Source: Sporolactobacillus laevolacticus DSM 442
Lineage (GTDB): Bacteria; Bacillota; Bacilli; Bacillales; Sporolactobacillaceae
Direction: 5' to 3'
DNA: 61,363 nt
Assembly: GCF_000497245.1 (NCBI RefSeq)
Contig: NZ_AWTC01000020.1
Location: 1 to 61,363, forward strand
The first letter of the stretch is position 1; each line of letters begins with the position of its first letter. Positions 51,665 to 61,363 of the stretch are shown one piece after another. The position numbers were made by a program, and so were the translations under genes. Under the pieces are notes generated by a model. That model saw nothing but the letters and a program-made list of their open reading frames with translations, searched no databases and was not told the origin of the DNA.

Positions 51665-51905
51665 TTAAAAAGGCGTCTTTGTGTCAACTGACACAAAGAC
51701 GCCTCATAGACGCGGTTCCACTTTGCTTGAGAAAAATCTCCACTCATTGCCGATAACGGCGGCCGCCGTTTTCGCCTACTAATCACCGTTCAGCGATAAA
51801 CTCAGAGGGGCAATTCAGTAATTCGCTTCCCGGACGGTTTTCAGCCTGATGACCCGCCCTCTCTGTCTGGGAACTGCGAATACTTACTCAACCTCTTCAT
51901 CGTTT
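51665..51905 (-). promoter_or_regulatory. T-box leader of cysE-cysS
   Basis: The minus transcript has the T-box sequence GTGGAACCGCG (51711-51721), which pairs with uncharged tRNA acceptor ends. It is followed by a long terminator, AGGCGTCTTTGTGTC / GACACAAAGACGCCT with T-run (51667-51705). Upstream is a Stem I region with AGAGGG / CCCTCT closing stems and TGAATTGCC on its 3' side, where TGC is the likely Cys specifier codon. Uncharged tRNA-Cys should permit read-through into cysE-cysS. Confidence 0.9.
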
Positions 51906-51910
51906 TCTAT

Positions 51911-52188
51911 TAGAGGATGTTCAAAAAGTCCGGGAAAAATTGCTGTCGAATCTCTACGTCAACTTGTTTCTCCACTCCTCACGTATTTACAGGGGAACTT
52001 CGACTAACGACACTCACGTCCTGTGAGTAACGTCGAAGTCATCACATCCTGTGATAGTACGCTCCGGTGCTCGAAACTGCGTTTCCTTGATCTTCGACGC
52101 TCAGGACGAGCTAGTGTCAGGCATGCCACAGGACGTGGCGTTCTGCCTGACCTCGGCCCTTTTTTTCCTCCTTTTTGAACAGATCCTA
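51911..52188. mobile_element. MITE-like element with RUCCU-loop hairpins
   Basis: About 278 bases bounded by imperfect inverted ends: TAGAGGATGTTCAAAAAGTC on the left and, on the complement of the right end, TAGGATCTGTTCAAAAAGGA. Inside are four small hairpins with a related 5-base loop. Two have GTCCT/ATCCT loops on the plus strand (52012-52028, 52041-52055) and two have AGGAC loops, i.e. GUCCU on the minus strand (52099-52111, 52116-52151). No credible ORF. The loops recall the published Bacillaceae-1 RNA motif (RUCCU loops), from memory. Confidence 0.55.
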
Positions 52189-52246
52189 TTACACGTTATG
52201 CGTAGCTTCTTAAAAAGTCACTGTAAAGCGGACAGTCAGCTACAAA

Positions 52247-53740
52247 TCATACAGTCTGCTGCGTCGCTAGGTAGTGATCGAGTCTTTTCAGAACGAGATC
52301 TCTGCCTAGCAATTCCAAAGCCTCTGGCAGTTCCGGTCCATGAGCGGATCCTGTCGCAATCACGCGAATCGGCATGTACAATTTCCATCCGCGCTGTTTC
52401 GTTTCTTTTTGTGTTACTTTTATTTTAGGTGCAATCGCTTCTGCTGTCCATTCAGCCAAACTTTTAAGCTCGCGGTTGAACACAGAAAGCACATCATTTA
52501 CCTCTTCGCCTTCAAGGATTTTTTGTTCGTCCTTGGTTAATTCGGTTTTTTCGATGTCTTTATTAAAGAACATATCGCACAAATTGACAATATCCGCGCC
52601 AAAATGCAACTGTTCCTGATACAATAACACAACCCGTGTTGCCCAGTCACGCTGCGCGTCGGTCATTTCCGCGGGAATAAGTCCAGCATCCGCCATATAA
52701 GGAAGTGTCATTTTGGCATAATCTTCTTTTGACAGCTTTTTAATATACTGGCCATTCATCCATTCAAGCTTGGATTTATCAAACATTGCCGGAGATTTGC
52801 TTAATCGGCTTGCGTCAAATAACTTGATAAACTCATCACGGGAGAAGATTTCCTCTTCACCTTTTGGCGACCAGCCTAGCAATGTAATAAAGTTGAACAG
52901 CGCTTCAGGCAAAAAGCCCATATTTTTGTACTGTTCAATAAACTGAACAATACTGTTGTCGCGCTTGCTCAATTTTTTATGATTTTCATTAACGATCAGC
53001 GTCATGTGACCGAAAACCGGTGCTTCCCATCCGAATGCGTGGAAAAGCATGATTTGCTTTGGTGTATTCGAAATATGTTCTTCGCCGCGAAGGACATGGG
53101 TCATCTTCATCAAATGGTCGTCGACGACAACAGCAAAATTGTACGTTGGCACGCCATTCTGCTTGACGATCACAAAATCACTGACGTCGTTCGAGTCAAA
53201 GGTTACATGCCCCTTAACAATATCGTCAAATTCAATTTTCTGATCGCCAGGAATGCGAAAACGTATCGTTGGCTTTCTTCCTTCAGCTTCATACTGCGCA
53301 ATTTGTTCGTCCGTCAAATGACGGCACTTGCCTGAATAGCCAGGTGTTTGTCCGTTCGCCATTTGCTCTTCGCGCTCTGCCTTCAGTTCTTCAGCCGTGC
53401 AGTAGCACTTATAAGCAAGCCCTTTGTCCAGCAATTCCTGCCAGTATTTTTTGTAAAGATCCAAGCGCTCCATCTGACGATAAGGACCATATTCGCCGCC
53501 TACATCAACACTTTCGTCCCATTCAAGGCCTAGCCATTTTAAGAACTTCAGCTGGCTTTCTTCTCCGCCTTCTACATTTCTCTTCAGGTCGGTATCCTCA
53601 ATACGAATAATAAACTTGCCGCCAGCGTGACGGGCAAAAAGATAATTAAAGATTGCGGTACGTGCATTCCCGATGTGCAGAAATCCTGTCGGACTTGGCG
53701 CATAACGTACCCTGACTTCTTCTGTCAACGCATTCACCAC
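52247..53740 (-). CDS. gltX: glutamyl-tRNA synthetase (non-discriminating type expected)
   Basis: 497 residues. HIGH motif in [25 protein letters not shown] variant KLSKRDNS, and a C-terminal anticodon domain. In Bacillales this enzyme usually also charges tRNA-Gln with Glu, corrected by GatCAB. The start is uncertain: GTG 53740 (weak site) or TTG 53728 close to the usual N-terminus [13 protein letters not shown]. Lies 46 bases after ispF. Confidence 0.95.
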   Translation of the reverse strand: MVNALTEEVRVRYAPSPTGFLHIGNARTAIFNYLFARHAGGKFIIRIEDTDLKRNVEGGEESQLKFLKWLGLEWDESVDVGGEYGPYRQMERLDLYKKYWQELLDKGLAYKCYCTAEELKAEREEQMANGQTPGYSGKCRHLTDEQIAQYEAEGRKPTIRFRIPGDQKIEFDDIVKGHVTFDSNDVSDFVIVKQNGVPTYNFAVVVDDHLMKMTHVLRGEEHISNTPKQIMLFHAFGWEAPVFGHMTLIVNENHKKLSKRDNSIVQFIEQYKNMGFLPEALFNFITLLGWSPKGEEEIFSRDEFIKLFDASRLSKSPAMFDKSKLEWMNGQYIKKLSKEDYAKMTLPYMADAGLIPAEMTDAQRDWATRVVLLYQEQLHFGADIVNLCDMFFNKDIEKTELTKDEQKILEGEEVNDVLSVFNRELKSLAEWTAEAIAPKIKVTQKETKQRGWKLYMPIRVIATGSAHGPELPEALELLGRDLVLKRLDHYLATQQTV

Positions 53741-53785
53741 TTTCTGTTATTCTTTCTTATTTTAGCACGTATGGCCCTTTAAATT

Positions 53786-54268
53786 TCAACTTGTTTCAAC
53801 TTTTTCCAACAAACAAATGGCTTCGGCAGCGACGCCTTCCCCTCTGCCTGTAAAACCGAGTTTCTCCGTTGTCGTTGCCTTAACATTAACTTGCCCTTCT
53901 TCAATGTTCAGAACCCCAGCAATTGTCCGGCACATATCCGAGATATAGGGAGCAAGTTTTGGTTTCTGGGCAATCACGACACTATCGACATTACTGATTT
54001 CATACCCTTTAGCCCGGACGATCGCGATCACTTCTTCAAGAAGCTTTTTGGAGTCTGCATCTTTATAGGCCTCATCCGTATCCGGAAAATGCTTACCGAT
54101 ATCTCCTTCCGCAACAGCACCAAGCAGCGCATCGCTAATCGCGTGAAGAAGTACATCCGCATCGGAATGTCCGGCTAGCCCCAAATCATAGGGTATGGTG
54201 ACACCGCCAATAATTAAATCACGGTCTTCCGCAAATTGATGGACGTCAAACCCATGACCAATTCTCAT
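53786..54268 (-). CDS. ispF: 2-C-methyl-D-erythritol 2,4-cyclodiphosphate synthase
   Basis: 160 residues. Fifth step of the MEP isoprenoid pathway. Zinc ligands Asp and His in [11 protein letters not shown] and His in [17 protein letters not shown]-terminal [14 protein letters not shown] binds the cytidine. Starts 3 bases after ispD. Confidence 0.96.
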   Translation of the reverse strand: MRIGHGFDVHQFAEDRDLIIGGVTIPYDLGLAGHSDADVLLHAISDALLGAVAEGDIGKHFPDTDEAYKDADSKKLLEEVIAIVRAKGYEISNVDSVVIAQKPKLAPYISDMCRTIAGVLNIEEGQVNVKATTTEKLGFTGRGEGVAAEAICLLEKVETS

Positions 54269-54271
54269 CGG

Positions 54272-54961
54272 CTACTCCTCTCCTCTCTGTAAAAATGTTT
54301 GCGCGATGACCAGATCTTCAGGCGTCGTCAGTTTGATATTTCGATAACTGCCCTCAACAATTTTCACCGGCAATCCCATCTGTTCCACCAAAGACACATC
54401 GTCAGTCCCCATAAAATGGGTTTCGAGACTTTCCTGATGCGCACGGCGGATCAAGAACAATCGAAAAGCCTGTGGGGTTTGTGCCGCCCACAAGCTTTTT
54501 CGCTCCAATGTTCGTTCGACTGTAAAATCAGCCACTTGTTTAATCGTGTCTTTAACCGGTACGGCAAGCAACGCGGCACCGCTTTCTGCTGCGGCTTCTG
54601 TCACCCTTGCAATTTCCCGATGCGTGATGAACGGACGCGCCCCGTCATGAATCAGCACAATCTCTTTCTGATCCATTTTAATAACCCCAAGTCCTGAGCG
54701 AACGCTCTCCTGACGTTCCTTTCCACCCTCGGCAAATGTCCGTACCTTTTTCAGCCGGTAATCTTCAACCAATGCACGGAACTGTTCTTTCTCATCATCT
54801 CGGATAACAAGAACAATCCCTTTGCAAGACGGATCCGTTTCAAAAACACGCAACGTATGAACGATGACTGGAGCGCCCGCTAAATCCAGCAGAACTTTAT
54901 TTTCTCCAGCGCCCATGCGCCTGCCCTGACCCGCGGCGAGGACAACCACTTGATAGTCCAT
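54272..54961 (-). CDS. ispD: 2-C-methyl-D-erythritol 4-phosphate cytidylyltransferase
   Basis: 229 residues. Third MEP-pathway step. Nucleotidyltransferase loop VLAAGQGRRMGAGENKVLLD, HDGARPF and TQTPQ-type AAQTPQAFR, and TDDVSLVEQMG. Follows the PIN-TRAM gene by 41 bases and is paired with ispF as usual. Confidence 0.96.
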   Translation of the reverse strand: MDYQVVVLAAGQGRRMGAGENKVLLDLAGAPVIVHTLRVFETDPSCKGIVLVIRDDEKEQFRALVEDYRLKKVRTFAEGGKERQESVRSGLGVIKMDQKEIVLIHDGARPFITHREIARVTEAAAESGAALLAVPVKDTIKQVADFTVERTLERKSLWAAQTPQAFRLFLIRRAHQESLETHFMGTDDVSLVEQMGLPVKIVEGSYRNIKLTTPEDLVIAQTFLQRGEE

Positions 54962-55002
54962 CTGATATGGCCTCCGAACTCAAAGGCGGCTTGTTGACAA
55001 AA

Positions 55003-56109
55003 TTACAGCGCCTTCTCAAGCAATTTAGGCTTGGCAAAAATCATTCGGCCTGCAGAGGTCTGCAAAACACTGGTAATGATTACGTCAATCGTTTTGCCTA
55101 TATACCTATGTCCTTCTTCTACCACAATCATTGTCCCATCGTCAAGATACCCGACACCTTGATTTTGTTCTTTTCCATCTTTAATGACCTGAACACGTAA
55201 TTCTTCGCCCGGAAGAACAACCGGTTTAACAGCATTAGCCAAGTCGTTAATATTCAAGACAGGCACTTTCTGAAACTCACAGACTTTATTCAAATTGAAA
55301 TCATTTGTAACGACAATACCGCCAATCTCCTTAGCAAGACGGACCAGCTTGCTATCCACTTCGGTAATATCATCATAGTCCCCTTCATAGAGGTCTACAT
55401 GAATCGAGTGGTCTTTCTGAATTTTGTTCAGAATGTCCAATCCACGACGTCCGCGGTTCCTTTTCAGGACATCCGAGGAGTCGGCGATATGCTGCAGCTC
55501 CTCAAGAACAAAATGCGGAATCACCATGGTACCTTCAAGAAATCTTGTCTGACAGATATCGGCGATCCTACCGTCGATAATAACACTCGTATCAAAAATT
55601 TTGTAGGGAATATAATCGCTAGCCGGGTAAATATCAGATCGTGTGTCTTTTTTCTTATCCCTTGACCTTGATGGCAGTCGAAACAGGCTGATCAGTTCAT
55701 CTCGTTTCTTAAAGCCGACTTGGAAAAAGAAATAGCCAAAGAAGATATAAATAAAGATTGGCAGGATGTTACTGATCCCGAGTATATGCAAACTCGCAAG
55801 CGGGATCTGGATCAGGAAAGAGATTAGCAGACCAAATACTAATCCTACCGAACCGAACACGACATCTGTAACTGGTGCCTTGATTATCCGATCTTCTAGA
55901 GTCTTAATGAAATTTACCAATGAGTCCACAAACCAAAAAGATAAAAATGCCATGATGACTGCACCAATTGCCATGCCGACAAACGGTGAACTGATCCATC
56001 CCGGAACTCCATTCCCCAGATTTAACAGCAACATTATTTTTGGTATATAGACAAAACCTAGAGTACCGCCGATTAATATGAAGAATAGCTGGATAACTCG
56101 TTTTATCAT
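55003..56109 (-). CDS. PIN-TRAM domain membrane protein (YacL)
   Basis: 368 residues. Four N-terminal membrane helices (about 5-25, 36-60, 78-100 and 105-130), then a PIN nuclease-like domain with [17 protein letters not shown] and [10 protein letters not shown] acidic residues. A C-terminal TRAM RNA-binding domain follows ([20 protein letters not shown]). Role not established. ATG 56109 behind GGAGG. disA, which precedes yacL in Bacillus, is missing. Confidence 0.9.
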   Translation of the reverse strand: MIKRVIQLFFILIGGTLGFVYIPKIMLLLNLGNGVPGWISSPFVGMAIGAVIMAFLSFWFVDSLVNFIKTLEDRIIKAPVTDVVFGSVGLVFGLLISFLIQIPLASLHILGISNILPIFIYIFFGYFFFQVGFKKRDELISLFRLPSRSRDKKKDTRSDIYPASDYIPYKIFDTSVIIDGRIADICQTRFLEGTMVIPHFVLEELQHIADSSDVLKRNRGRRGLDILNKIQKDHSIHVDLYEGDYDDITEVDSKLVRLAKEIGGIVVTNDFNLNKVCEFQKVPVLNINDLANAVKPVVLPGEELRVQVIKDGKEQNQGVGYLDDGTMIVVEEGHRYIGKTIDVIITSVLQTSAGRMIFAKPKLLEKAL

Positions 56110-56234
56110 TTCCAATCACCTCCTCAAAACAGTATAGACAAAATGACAAAATCAAAACTTTATTTTTGCCATTATGTTCCTTTTTTCATAATTTCGCTTG
56201 TTTTTCCACTCTGTACACAGACTTTCCAGCTGTT

Positions 56235-57644
56235 TTACAGATCAGTAGGGTAAAACTCAGGTTCAGGCATCGTTTCTTTTTCAGATCCCAATGCCAGACG
56301 TATCGCTTGAGAAAGCGATTCAATGCCAATCAGTGAAACTCCATCCGGAGGCGTCCAGCCGCCTAAGTTTTTTTGAGGGACAAAGACTCTTGTAAAACCA
56401 AGCTTATATGCCTCATTCACTCTCTGCTCAATTCGTGAAACCCGCCGGACTTCGCCTGTTAATCCTACTTCACCAATAAATACATCGGTAACTTTGGTTG
56501 GACTGTTATTAAAGCTGGAGGCGATGCTGATCGCACTTGCAAGATCAACAGCCGGTTCATCCAGTTTCACACCTCCGGCAACATTGATATATGCATCCTG
56601 GTTTTGCAGCAGCAGACCTACCCGCTTCTCCAGAACAGCCATAAGCAGCGACATACGATGATTGTCTAATCCTGCTGCCATATGGCGCGGATTGCCAAAG
56701 CTAGTCGGCGTCACAAGCGCCTGAACCTCTACCAGAAGCGGCCTGGTTCCTTCGATTGAAGCAGCAATCGCGGAACCTGCTGCTCCTTTAGCGCGTTCCT
56801 GAAGGAATATTTCCGAAGGGTTGGCGACCTCGGCAAGCCCTCCCTCCTTCATTTCAAACACACCCATTTCATTCGTTGAACCAAAGCGGTTTTTAACCGC
56901 CCTCAAGATACGAAATGTATGATGTCGCTCTCCTTCAAAATATAATACAGTATCCACCATGTGCTCAAGTGTCCTTGGTCCCGCCAGCGCACCATTCTTT
57001 GTGACATGTCCAACGATAAAAATAGCAATGCCGCGCTGTTTGGCAAGACGCAGAAGATACGCTGTGCACTCTTTGACTTGAGAAATACTTCCGGGAGCAG
57101 AAGAAAGGTCTGAATTGTAAATCGTCTGGATCGAATCAATGATCATGATTTCGGGCTGCACGCTCTCTAAATGGCCTTCAATCTGACGAATATCTGTTTC
57201 AGCCAGCACATAGAGCGCATCTGAAGAAACGCCTAGCCGCGTCGCTCTCATCTTCGTTTGACGAACAGATTCTTCCCCAGATATATATAGGACTTTATGT
57301 CCGCCGCGAGCGAGTTGGTCGGATGTCTGAAGAAGCAGCGTGGATTTACCGATACCCGGATCCCCACCTACAAGCGTAAGTGAAGCGGGTACAACTCCTC
57401 CACCGAGCACACGGTTCAGTTCTGCCATCTCCGTCTTTATCCTCGGCTCCTCTTCGAGCAAGACCTCCGAGAGCCGCGATGGCTTGCTTGCCGGCGCGGC
57501 ACTTAGGCCTGAGGAAGGAACAGCGGGACGAATTGTCTCCTCAACCAAAGTGTTCCAATTCTGGCAACCGGGGCAGCGGCCCATCCATTTTGGGCTTTCA
57601 TAGCCGCACTCCTGGCACACAAATACTGTTTTCGCTTTTGCCAT
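56235..57644 (-). CDS. radA: DNA repair protein RadA
   Basis: 469 residues. N-terminal zinc finger C10-x2-C13-x10-C24-x2-C27, RecA-like ATPase with [14 protein letters not shown], the RadA motif KNRFGST, and a C-terminal Lon-like domain. Acts in branch migration during recombination. In B. subtilis the next gene is disA, whose product RadA binds; here the next gene is yacL. Confidence 0.96.
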   Translation of the reverse strand: MAKAKTVFVCQECGYESPKWMGRCPGCQNWNTLVEETIRPAVPSSGLSAAPASKPSRLSEVLLEEEPRIKTEMAELNRVLGGGVVPASLTLVGGDPGIGKSTLLLQTSDQLARGGHKVLYISGEESVRQTKMRATRLGVSSDALYVLAETDIRQIEGHLESVQPEIMIIDSIQTIYNSDLSSAPGSISQVKECTAYLLRLAKQRGIAIFIVGHVTKNGALAGPRTLEHMVDTVLYFEGERHHTFRILRAVKNRFGSTNEMGVFEMKEGGLAEVANPSEIFLQERAKGAAGSAIAASIEGTRPLLVEVQALVTPTSFGNPRHMAAGLDNHRMSLLMAVLEKRVGLLLQNQDAYINVAGGVKLDEPAVDLASAISIASSFNNSPTKVTDVFIGEVGLTGEVRRVSRIEQRVNEAYKLGFTRVFVPQKNLGGWTPPDGVSLIGIESLSQAIRLALGSEKETMPEPEFYPTDL

Positions 57645-57689
57645 CTGATCACCTTACCCATTAACTTTTCATTGGCCAATTTGTATTTT

Positions 57690-57736
57690 AAATAAGTAAA
57701 GAAGCCAAGGCTTAAAGAAAACTTTGGCTTCTTTAC
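57690..57736 (-). terminator. terminator after clpC
   Basis: Perfect 13-bp stem (GTAAAGAAGCCAA / TTGGCTTCTTTAC) with a 15-base loop, followed on the minus strand by TTATTT. It separates clpC from radA. Confidence 0.75.
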
Positions 57737-57767
57737 AGTCATTGCTGATCAGGAAGCTGACCAAAAA

Positions 57768-60218
57768 TCAAGATTTTGCTACAGCTTCTTCTTGTTTTTT
57801 GCTGACTGAGTATTCTCCATTGCTGTAATCAATCACGACATTTGTTCCCTTTACAATGTTTCCTTTCAGCAGCTCTTCAGACAATTTGTCTTCCACTCGG
57901 CGCTGCAATGCACGGCGAAGCGGTCTCGCTCCGTACTCCGGATCATAGCCCTCTTCAACAATCTGTGTTTTCGCCGCATCGGTCAGCTCAATCACGATGC
58001 CTTGATTCGACAAGCGATGCTTAAGCTGATCAGCAAGCAAGGAGACAATTTCCATTAGCTGTTCTTTCTTCAGTTCATGGAAGACAATGATTTCGTCAAT
58101 ACGGTTGAGAAATTCCGGACGGAAGGCACGTTTTAACTCGCCCATCACCTTTTCCTTCATTTCCTTATATTCATGTCCTTCCTCACCAACCGAAAAGCCA
58201 ACGTATTTATTCTTTTTCAGCTGACTTGCACCAACATTAGAAGTCATAATAATTGCCGTATTACGGAAATCTACTGTTCTTCCTTTTGAATCCGTCAGTC
58301 TTCCGTCATCAAGCACCTGAAGCAAAATATTAAATACATCCGGGTGCGCTTTTTCAATTTCATCAAACAGGATTACCGAATAAGGCTTCTGGCGTACTTT
58401 TTCCGTCAGTTGTCCGCCTTCTTCATGTCCAACATAGCCCGGAGGTGAACCAACCAGACGGGATGTGGTGTGTTTTTCCATATACTCCGACATGTCAATG
58501 CGGATGATGGCTTCTTCGTCACCAAACAAGGTCTCCGCAACCGCTCGTGCAAGCTCAGTTTTTCCTACACCTGTAGGTCCTAGGAAAATAAAAGAACCAA
58601 TCGGCCGCTTTGGGTCTTTCAATCCTGCGCGTGCTCTGCGAATCGCGTGCGAAATGGCATCAATTGCTTCATTTTGGCCAACTACGCGTTCATGCAGGAT
58701 GTGCTCCATATTCAGCAGACGTTCGCTTTCTTTCTGCTCAAGCTTAACTACCGGTACGCCGGTCCAGTTCGCGACAACGAGTGCCACATCATCAGGAAGT
58801 ACCTGCGTATTTTCCTTGCCTTGTTTTTCTTTCCATTCTTTCTTGCAAACATCTACTTGTTCCTTCAGTTTTTGTTCATGATCTCGAAGCGACGCCGCCT
58901 TTTCGAATTCCTGACTTTGTACGGCCGCGTCTTTCTCTTTTTTGACCGTCTCCAGTCGCTGCTCCAGTTCTTTAAGATTTGGCGGAGCAGTGTATGAACG
59001 TAACCGGACTTTTGATGCTGCTTCGTCGATTAAATCGATCGCCTTATCGGGAAGAAAGCGATCCGAGATATAACGGTCAGACAGTCTTACCGCTTCAGTA
59101 ATCGCTTCATCCGTTATTTTTACCCGGTGGTGCGCTTCATAGCGGTCACGCAACCCTTTCAAGATCTGCACCGACTGTTCTTTCGTCGGTTCTTTGACTT
59201 TAATTGGCTGGAAGCGTCTTTCGAGTGCTGCATCTTTTTCAATGTATTTACGATATTCATCAAGTGTCGTTGCTCCGATACACTGGAGTTCGCCACGTGA
59301 CAAGGATGGCTTAAGAATATTTGAAGCATCAATCGCGCCTTCAGCACCGCCGGCTCCGATTAATGTGTGCAACTCATCAATGAATAAAATGACATTGCCC
59401 GCCTGGCGAATTTCGTCCATAACCTTTTTCAAACGGTCTTCGAACTCGCCGCGGTATTTTGTCCCGGCAACCACTGTGCCCATGTCCAAGGTCATGACAC
59501 GTTTTTCACGAAGAATTTCAGGCACTTCATTGTTCACAATTTCTTGTGCCAATCCCTCTGCAACTGCTGTTTTACCGACACCCGGTTCACCAATTAGGAC
59601 CGGATTGTTCTTCGTCCGGCGGCTTAGCACCTCGATGACACGTTCAATTTCTTTGCTTCGTCCGATCACTGGATCAAGCGCTCCTTCACTCGCCATCGCG
59701 GTTAAATCTCGCGCTAGGCTGTCAAGTGTAGGCGTGCTCGCATGAGAGGTGCTGCGTCCCTGGGCGTTCCCAGATGTTGCTTCATGGCTGCCCAGCAGCT
59801 GTAGTACTTGCTGTCGCGCTTTATTCAGGCTGACGCCTAAATTATTAAGTACCCGGGCTGCAACGCCTTCTCCTTCTCGGATCAGACCAAGCAGAATATG
59901 CTCTGTTCCTACATAGGAATGCCCAATTTTTCTTGCTTCGTCCATAGAAAGTTCGATGACACGTTTTGCGCGCGGCGTATAATGCGGAGTCTGCACTTCT
60001 TCACTGCCGCGCCCGATCAGCGCTTCTACTTCCTTCTGGATTTTTTCAGGATCAAGATTCAAGGCGAGCAGTGCTTTAGCGGCGATACCATCGCCTTCGC
60101 GTACGAGGCCGAGCAGAATATGTTCTGTTCCAATATTGTTATGCCCAAGACGCATGGCTTCTTCTTGGGAAAGCGCGAGCACTTTTTGAGCACGTTCTGT
60201 AAATCGTCCAAACATCAT
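57768..60218 (-). CDS. clpC: ATP-dependent protease ATPase subunit ClpC
   Basis: 816 residues, AAA+ unfoldase working with ClpP. Double Clp N-domain ([20 protein letters not shown]), first ATPase [13 protein letters not shown], the middle UVR-like coiled coil ([16 protein letters not shown]), second ATPase [13 protein letters not shown], and the ClpP loop region (VGF type [10 protein letters not shown]). ATG 60218 sits behind AAAGGAGG; the 39 codons upstream are non-family. mcsA and mcsB, normally between ctsR and clpC, are absent, so adaptor supply differs from B. subtilis. Confidence 0.96.
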   Translation of the reverse strand: MMFGRFTERAQKVLALSQEEAMRLGHNNIGTEHILLGLVREGDGIAAKALLALNLDPEKIQKEVEALIGRGSEEVQTPHYTPRAKRVIELSMDEARKIGHSYVGTEHILLGLIREGEGVAARVLNNLGVSLNKARQQVLQLLGSHEATSGNAQGRSTSHASTPTLDSLARDLTAMASEGALDPVIGRSKEIERVIEVLSRRTKNNPVLIGEPGVGKTAVAEGLAQEIVNNEVPEILREKRVMTLDMGTVVAGTKYRGEFEDRLKKVMDEIRQAGNVILFIDELHTLIGAGGAEGAIDASNILKPSLSRGELQCIGATTLDEYRKYIEKDAALERRFQPIKVKEPTKEQSVQILKGLRDRYEAHHRVKITDEAITEAVRLSDRYISDRFLPDKAIDLIDEAASKVRLRSYTAPPNLKELEQRLETVKKEKDAAVQSQEFEKAASLRDHEQKLKEQVDVCKKEWKEKQGKENTQVLPDDVALVVANWTGVPVVKLEQKESERLLNMEHILHERVVGQNEAIDAISHAIRRARAGLKDPKRPIGSFIFLGPTGVGKTELARAVAETLFGDEEAIIRIDMSEYMEKHTTSRLVGSPPGYVGHEEGGQLTEKVRQKPYSVILFDEIEKAHPDVFNILLQVLDDGRLTDSKGRTVDFRNTAIIMTSNVGASQLKKNKYVGFSVGEEGHEYKEMKEKVMGELKRAFRPEFLNRIDEIIVFHELKKEQLMEIVSLLADQLKHRLSNQGIVIELTDAAKTQIVEEGYDPEYGARPLRRALQRRVEDKLSEELLKGNIVKGTNVVIDYSNGEYSVSKKQEEAVAKS

Positions 60219-60571
60219 AATGGTGGCCTCCTTTAATTGCTGTCTCTGTTCACTGGCCTTAGTCAATCTATGCTTTCTCAAAAAAACCTTTACCTGTACA
60301 TTATTCAGGTTATTGTTTCTTTGATCTTTCTTCACTCATGGTTTTGTAGCCTAATTCTTCACAAACTGATCGATAGCATTAGTAATCATTATATTCGGCA
60401 CAAGGCTTTTCAAATCCTTTTTCCGAAGCAGCAAGATGATGTAAAATCAAAATTCCTGTTCTCAATCAAGCGATATGCTGCTTAATTGGATATCTTATTA
60501 TATCCAATCAAACGCACATTTACCAAAATGAAGCATTCGTACTGTCTGAAAAATAGAGCACTCTAATTTGA
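60219..60571. other. ctsR-clpC spacer without mcsA/mcsB
   Basis: 353 bases where Bacillus has mcsA and mcsB. Reading all minus frames I find no CxxC zinc-finger text of McsA and no guanidino-kinase text of McsB. A 9-bp inverted repeat is present (ATTGGATAT 60485-60493 / ATATCCAAT 60500-60508). No CtsR box is seen before clpC, so clpC probably relies on the ctsR promoter. Confidence 0.6.
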
Positions 60572-61030
60572 TTATCTGCTATAGGTAAGTGACCGAAGCA
60601 TCGCCTTCAAAAGATTCGCACGCATCTCGTCTCTTAAAGGGATATCCATTTCAAGAACCAGACTATGGATGGCACTAAGCATTAACCGCGCTTCTCTCTC
60701 ACTGATCACATCTTCTTCAAGCAAATGAACAATGATGGATTCTGCCATGTTCTCCGTCACTTTGTAGCTAATTAAACCGATCATTTCATCTATAAGTTCG
60801 GCATCAGTTACCGGGCGAACTTTAATGACCTGAATATATCCACCGCCGCCACGCTTACTTTCCACAACATAACCGCGCTCGATCGAAAATCGAGTTTTCA
60901 GCACATAGTTAATCTGGGAAGGAACACACTGGAACTTTTCTGCCAGCTCGCTTCTTTTCAATTTGATGATATCGCTCGAATCAAGAATTTCTTTAATGTA
61001 TTTCTCAATAATATCGGATATGTTTCTCAT
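60572..61030 (-). CDS. ctsR: transcriptional repressor CtsR
   Basis: 152 residues, winged helix-turn-helix repressor of clp genes. RNISDIIEKYIKEILDSSDI starts the protein, the Gly-rich wing is KRGGGGYIQVIKV, and the C-terminal helical domain follows. ATG 61030 chosen behind GGGAGAGG; the 38 codons upstream cover the promoter and operator. The tetraglycine loop, the heat sensor in CtsR, is present. In B. subtilis McsB inactivates CtsR; here McsB is not encoded nearby. Confidence 0.95.
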   Translation of the reverse strand: MRNISDIIEKYIKEILDSSDIIKLKRSELAEKFQCVPSQINYVLKTRFSIERGYVVESKRGGGGYIQVIKVRPVTDAELIDEMIGLISYKVTENMAESIIVHLLEEDVISEREARLMLSAIHSLVLEMDIPLRDEMRANLLKAMLRSLTYSR

Positions 61031-61050
61031 CGGGGCATCCTCTCCCTGAC

Positions 61051-61067
61051 TTTGACTAACTTTGACT
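61051..61067 (-). promoter_or_regulatory. CtsR operator
   Basis: Minus strand AGTCAAAGTTAGTCAAA: a tandem heptad repeat (RGTCAAA-N3-RGTCAAA) exactly matching the CtsR box, between the -10 element and the ctsR start. Indicates autorepression of ctsR-clpC. Confidence 0.92.
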
Positions 61068-61075
61068 ATAAGTTC

Positions 61076-61104
61076 ATTATGAACGATATTTCCCAAATAA
61101 TCAA
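61076..61104 (-). promoter_or_regulatory. ctsR promoter
   Basis: Minus strand TTGATT, 17 bases, CATAAT. A 13-base palindrome GTTCATTATGAAC (61072-61084) covers the -10. The CtsR box lies a few bases downstream. Confidence 0.75.
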
Positions 61105-61284
61105 CCGAGTCACTAGGAATCCACTTAGAAAGCTGCTCAAACATCTTTTTTCAAATATAACCGGACGTTTAAGACTGCAATGATTCATTGGTTTTGACGG
61201 CATAAGAAAAAACAAGCTACGCCTGATCCTTTACTCTCACTCTATATGCGGCTTTGAATCATCTATCTTGTACTTAACGACACT
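61105..61284. other. region upstream of ctsR, no gene seen
   Basis: About 180 bases without a credible frame on either strand or a recognisable terminator. Confidence 0.3.
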
Positions 61285-61363
61285 TCAGCTGCTCGCTTGC
61301 CGCGGGCGATCCGTGAGCCTCCTCAAACAAGCAGTAATCTGCGGGGTCTCACTTGGCTCGCGA
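61285..61363. repeat. Bacillales-type interspersed GC-rich repeat, cut by the window edge
   Basis: The text CGCTTGCCGCGGGCGATCC ... GTGAGCCTCCTC ... TGCGGGGTCTCACTTGGC resembles the widespread intergenic repeat of Bacillus-group genomes that carries CTTTCCGCGGGC, GAGCCTCCTC and GCGGGGTCTC blocks. Recognised from memory of such repeats. The copy is truncated at the right edge. Confidence 0.5.

Noticed and set aside
52051-52428. 125-codon plus-strand frame over the MITE-like element and gltX end
   Set aside because: Spans hairpin repeats and the antisense of gltX; no start site or family text.
60219-60571. Possible remnants of mcsA or mcsB
   Set aside because: No CxxC or guanidino-kinase text in the minus frames; the genes look cleanly absent rather than decayed.

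Overview
The window is a chromosomal segment of a spore-forming member of the Bacillales (Firmicutes). Evidence: the transcription-translation supercluster in Bacillus order (ctsR, clpC, radA ... sigH, secE, nusG, rplKAJL, rpoBC, rpsLG, fusA, tuf, S10-spc-alpha, ecfAAT, truA, rplM-rpsI), followed by the sporulation and germination genes cwlD, gerD and pdaB. Moderate GC with a lower-GC island, and the absence of mcsA, mcsB and disA from their usual places, point away from Bacillus itself. A Sporolactobacillaceae-like lineage is my guess, with low confidence.

Layout. Positions 1-241 hold the leader and two strong promoters of an rRNA operon that runs leftward out of the window. pdaB (+) faces gerD (-), followed by salA, cwlD and ybaK. 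Positions 4.3-10.4 kb are an accessory island between ybaK and rpsI. It carries a secreted SH3-like protein, an all-helical conserved protein, a DoxX-like membrane protein, an array of tiny two-helix membrane proteins with basic tails, and relics of phage genes (an endolysin wall-binding domain and two remnants of a DNA cytosine-5 methyltransferase). From 10.4 to 61 kb almost everything is on the minus strand: translation genes, the ECF transporter energizing module, Sec translocation, RNA polymerase, sigma-H, RNA processing enzymes, cysteine and glutamate charging, isoprenoid synthesis, RadA and the ClpC/CtsR stress module.

Regulation visible in sequence: rrn P1/P2; sigma-A promoters before rplM, rpsJ, rplJ, rpoB, rplK, sigH and ctsR; candidate sigma-G promoters for gerD and pdaB; an L10 leader with attenuator; a candidate L13 leader; a T-box before cysE-cysS; a CtsR operator directly behind the ctsR promoter; and many intrinsic terminators.

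Most notable: the island with its repeated small membrane proteins interleaved with methyltransferase 3' ends; a ~278-bp MITE-like element between gltX and the cysE T-box containing RUCCU-loop hairpins on both strands; a decayed rpmG between sigH and secE; and a ctsR-clpC operon lacking mcsA and mcsB.
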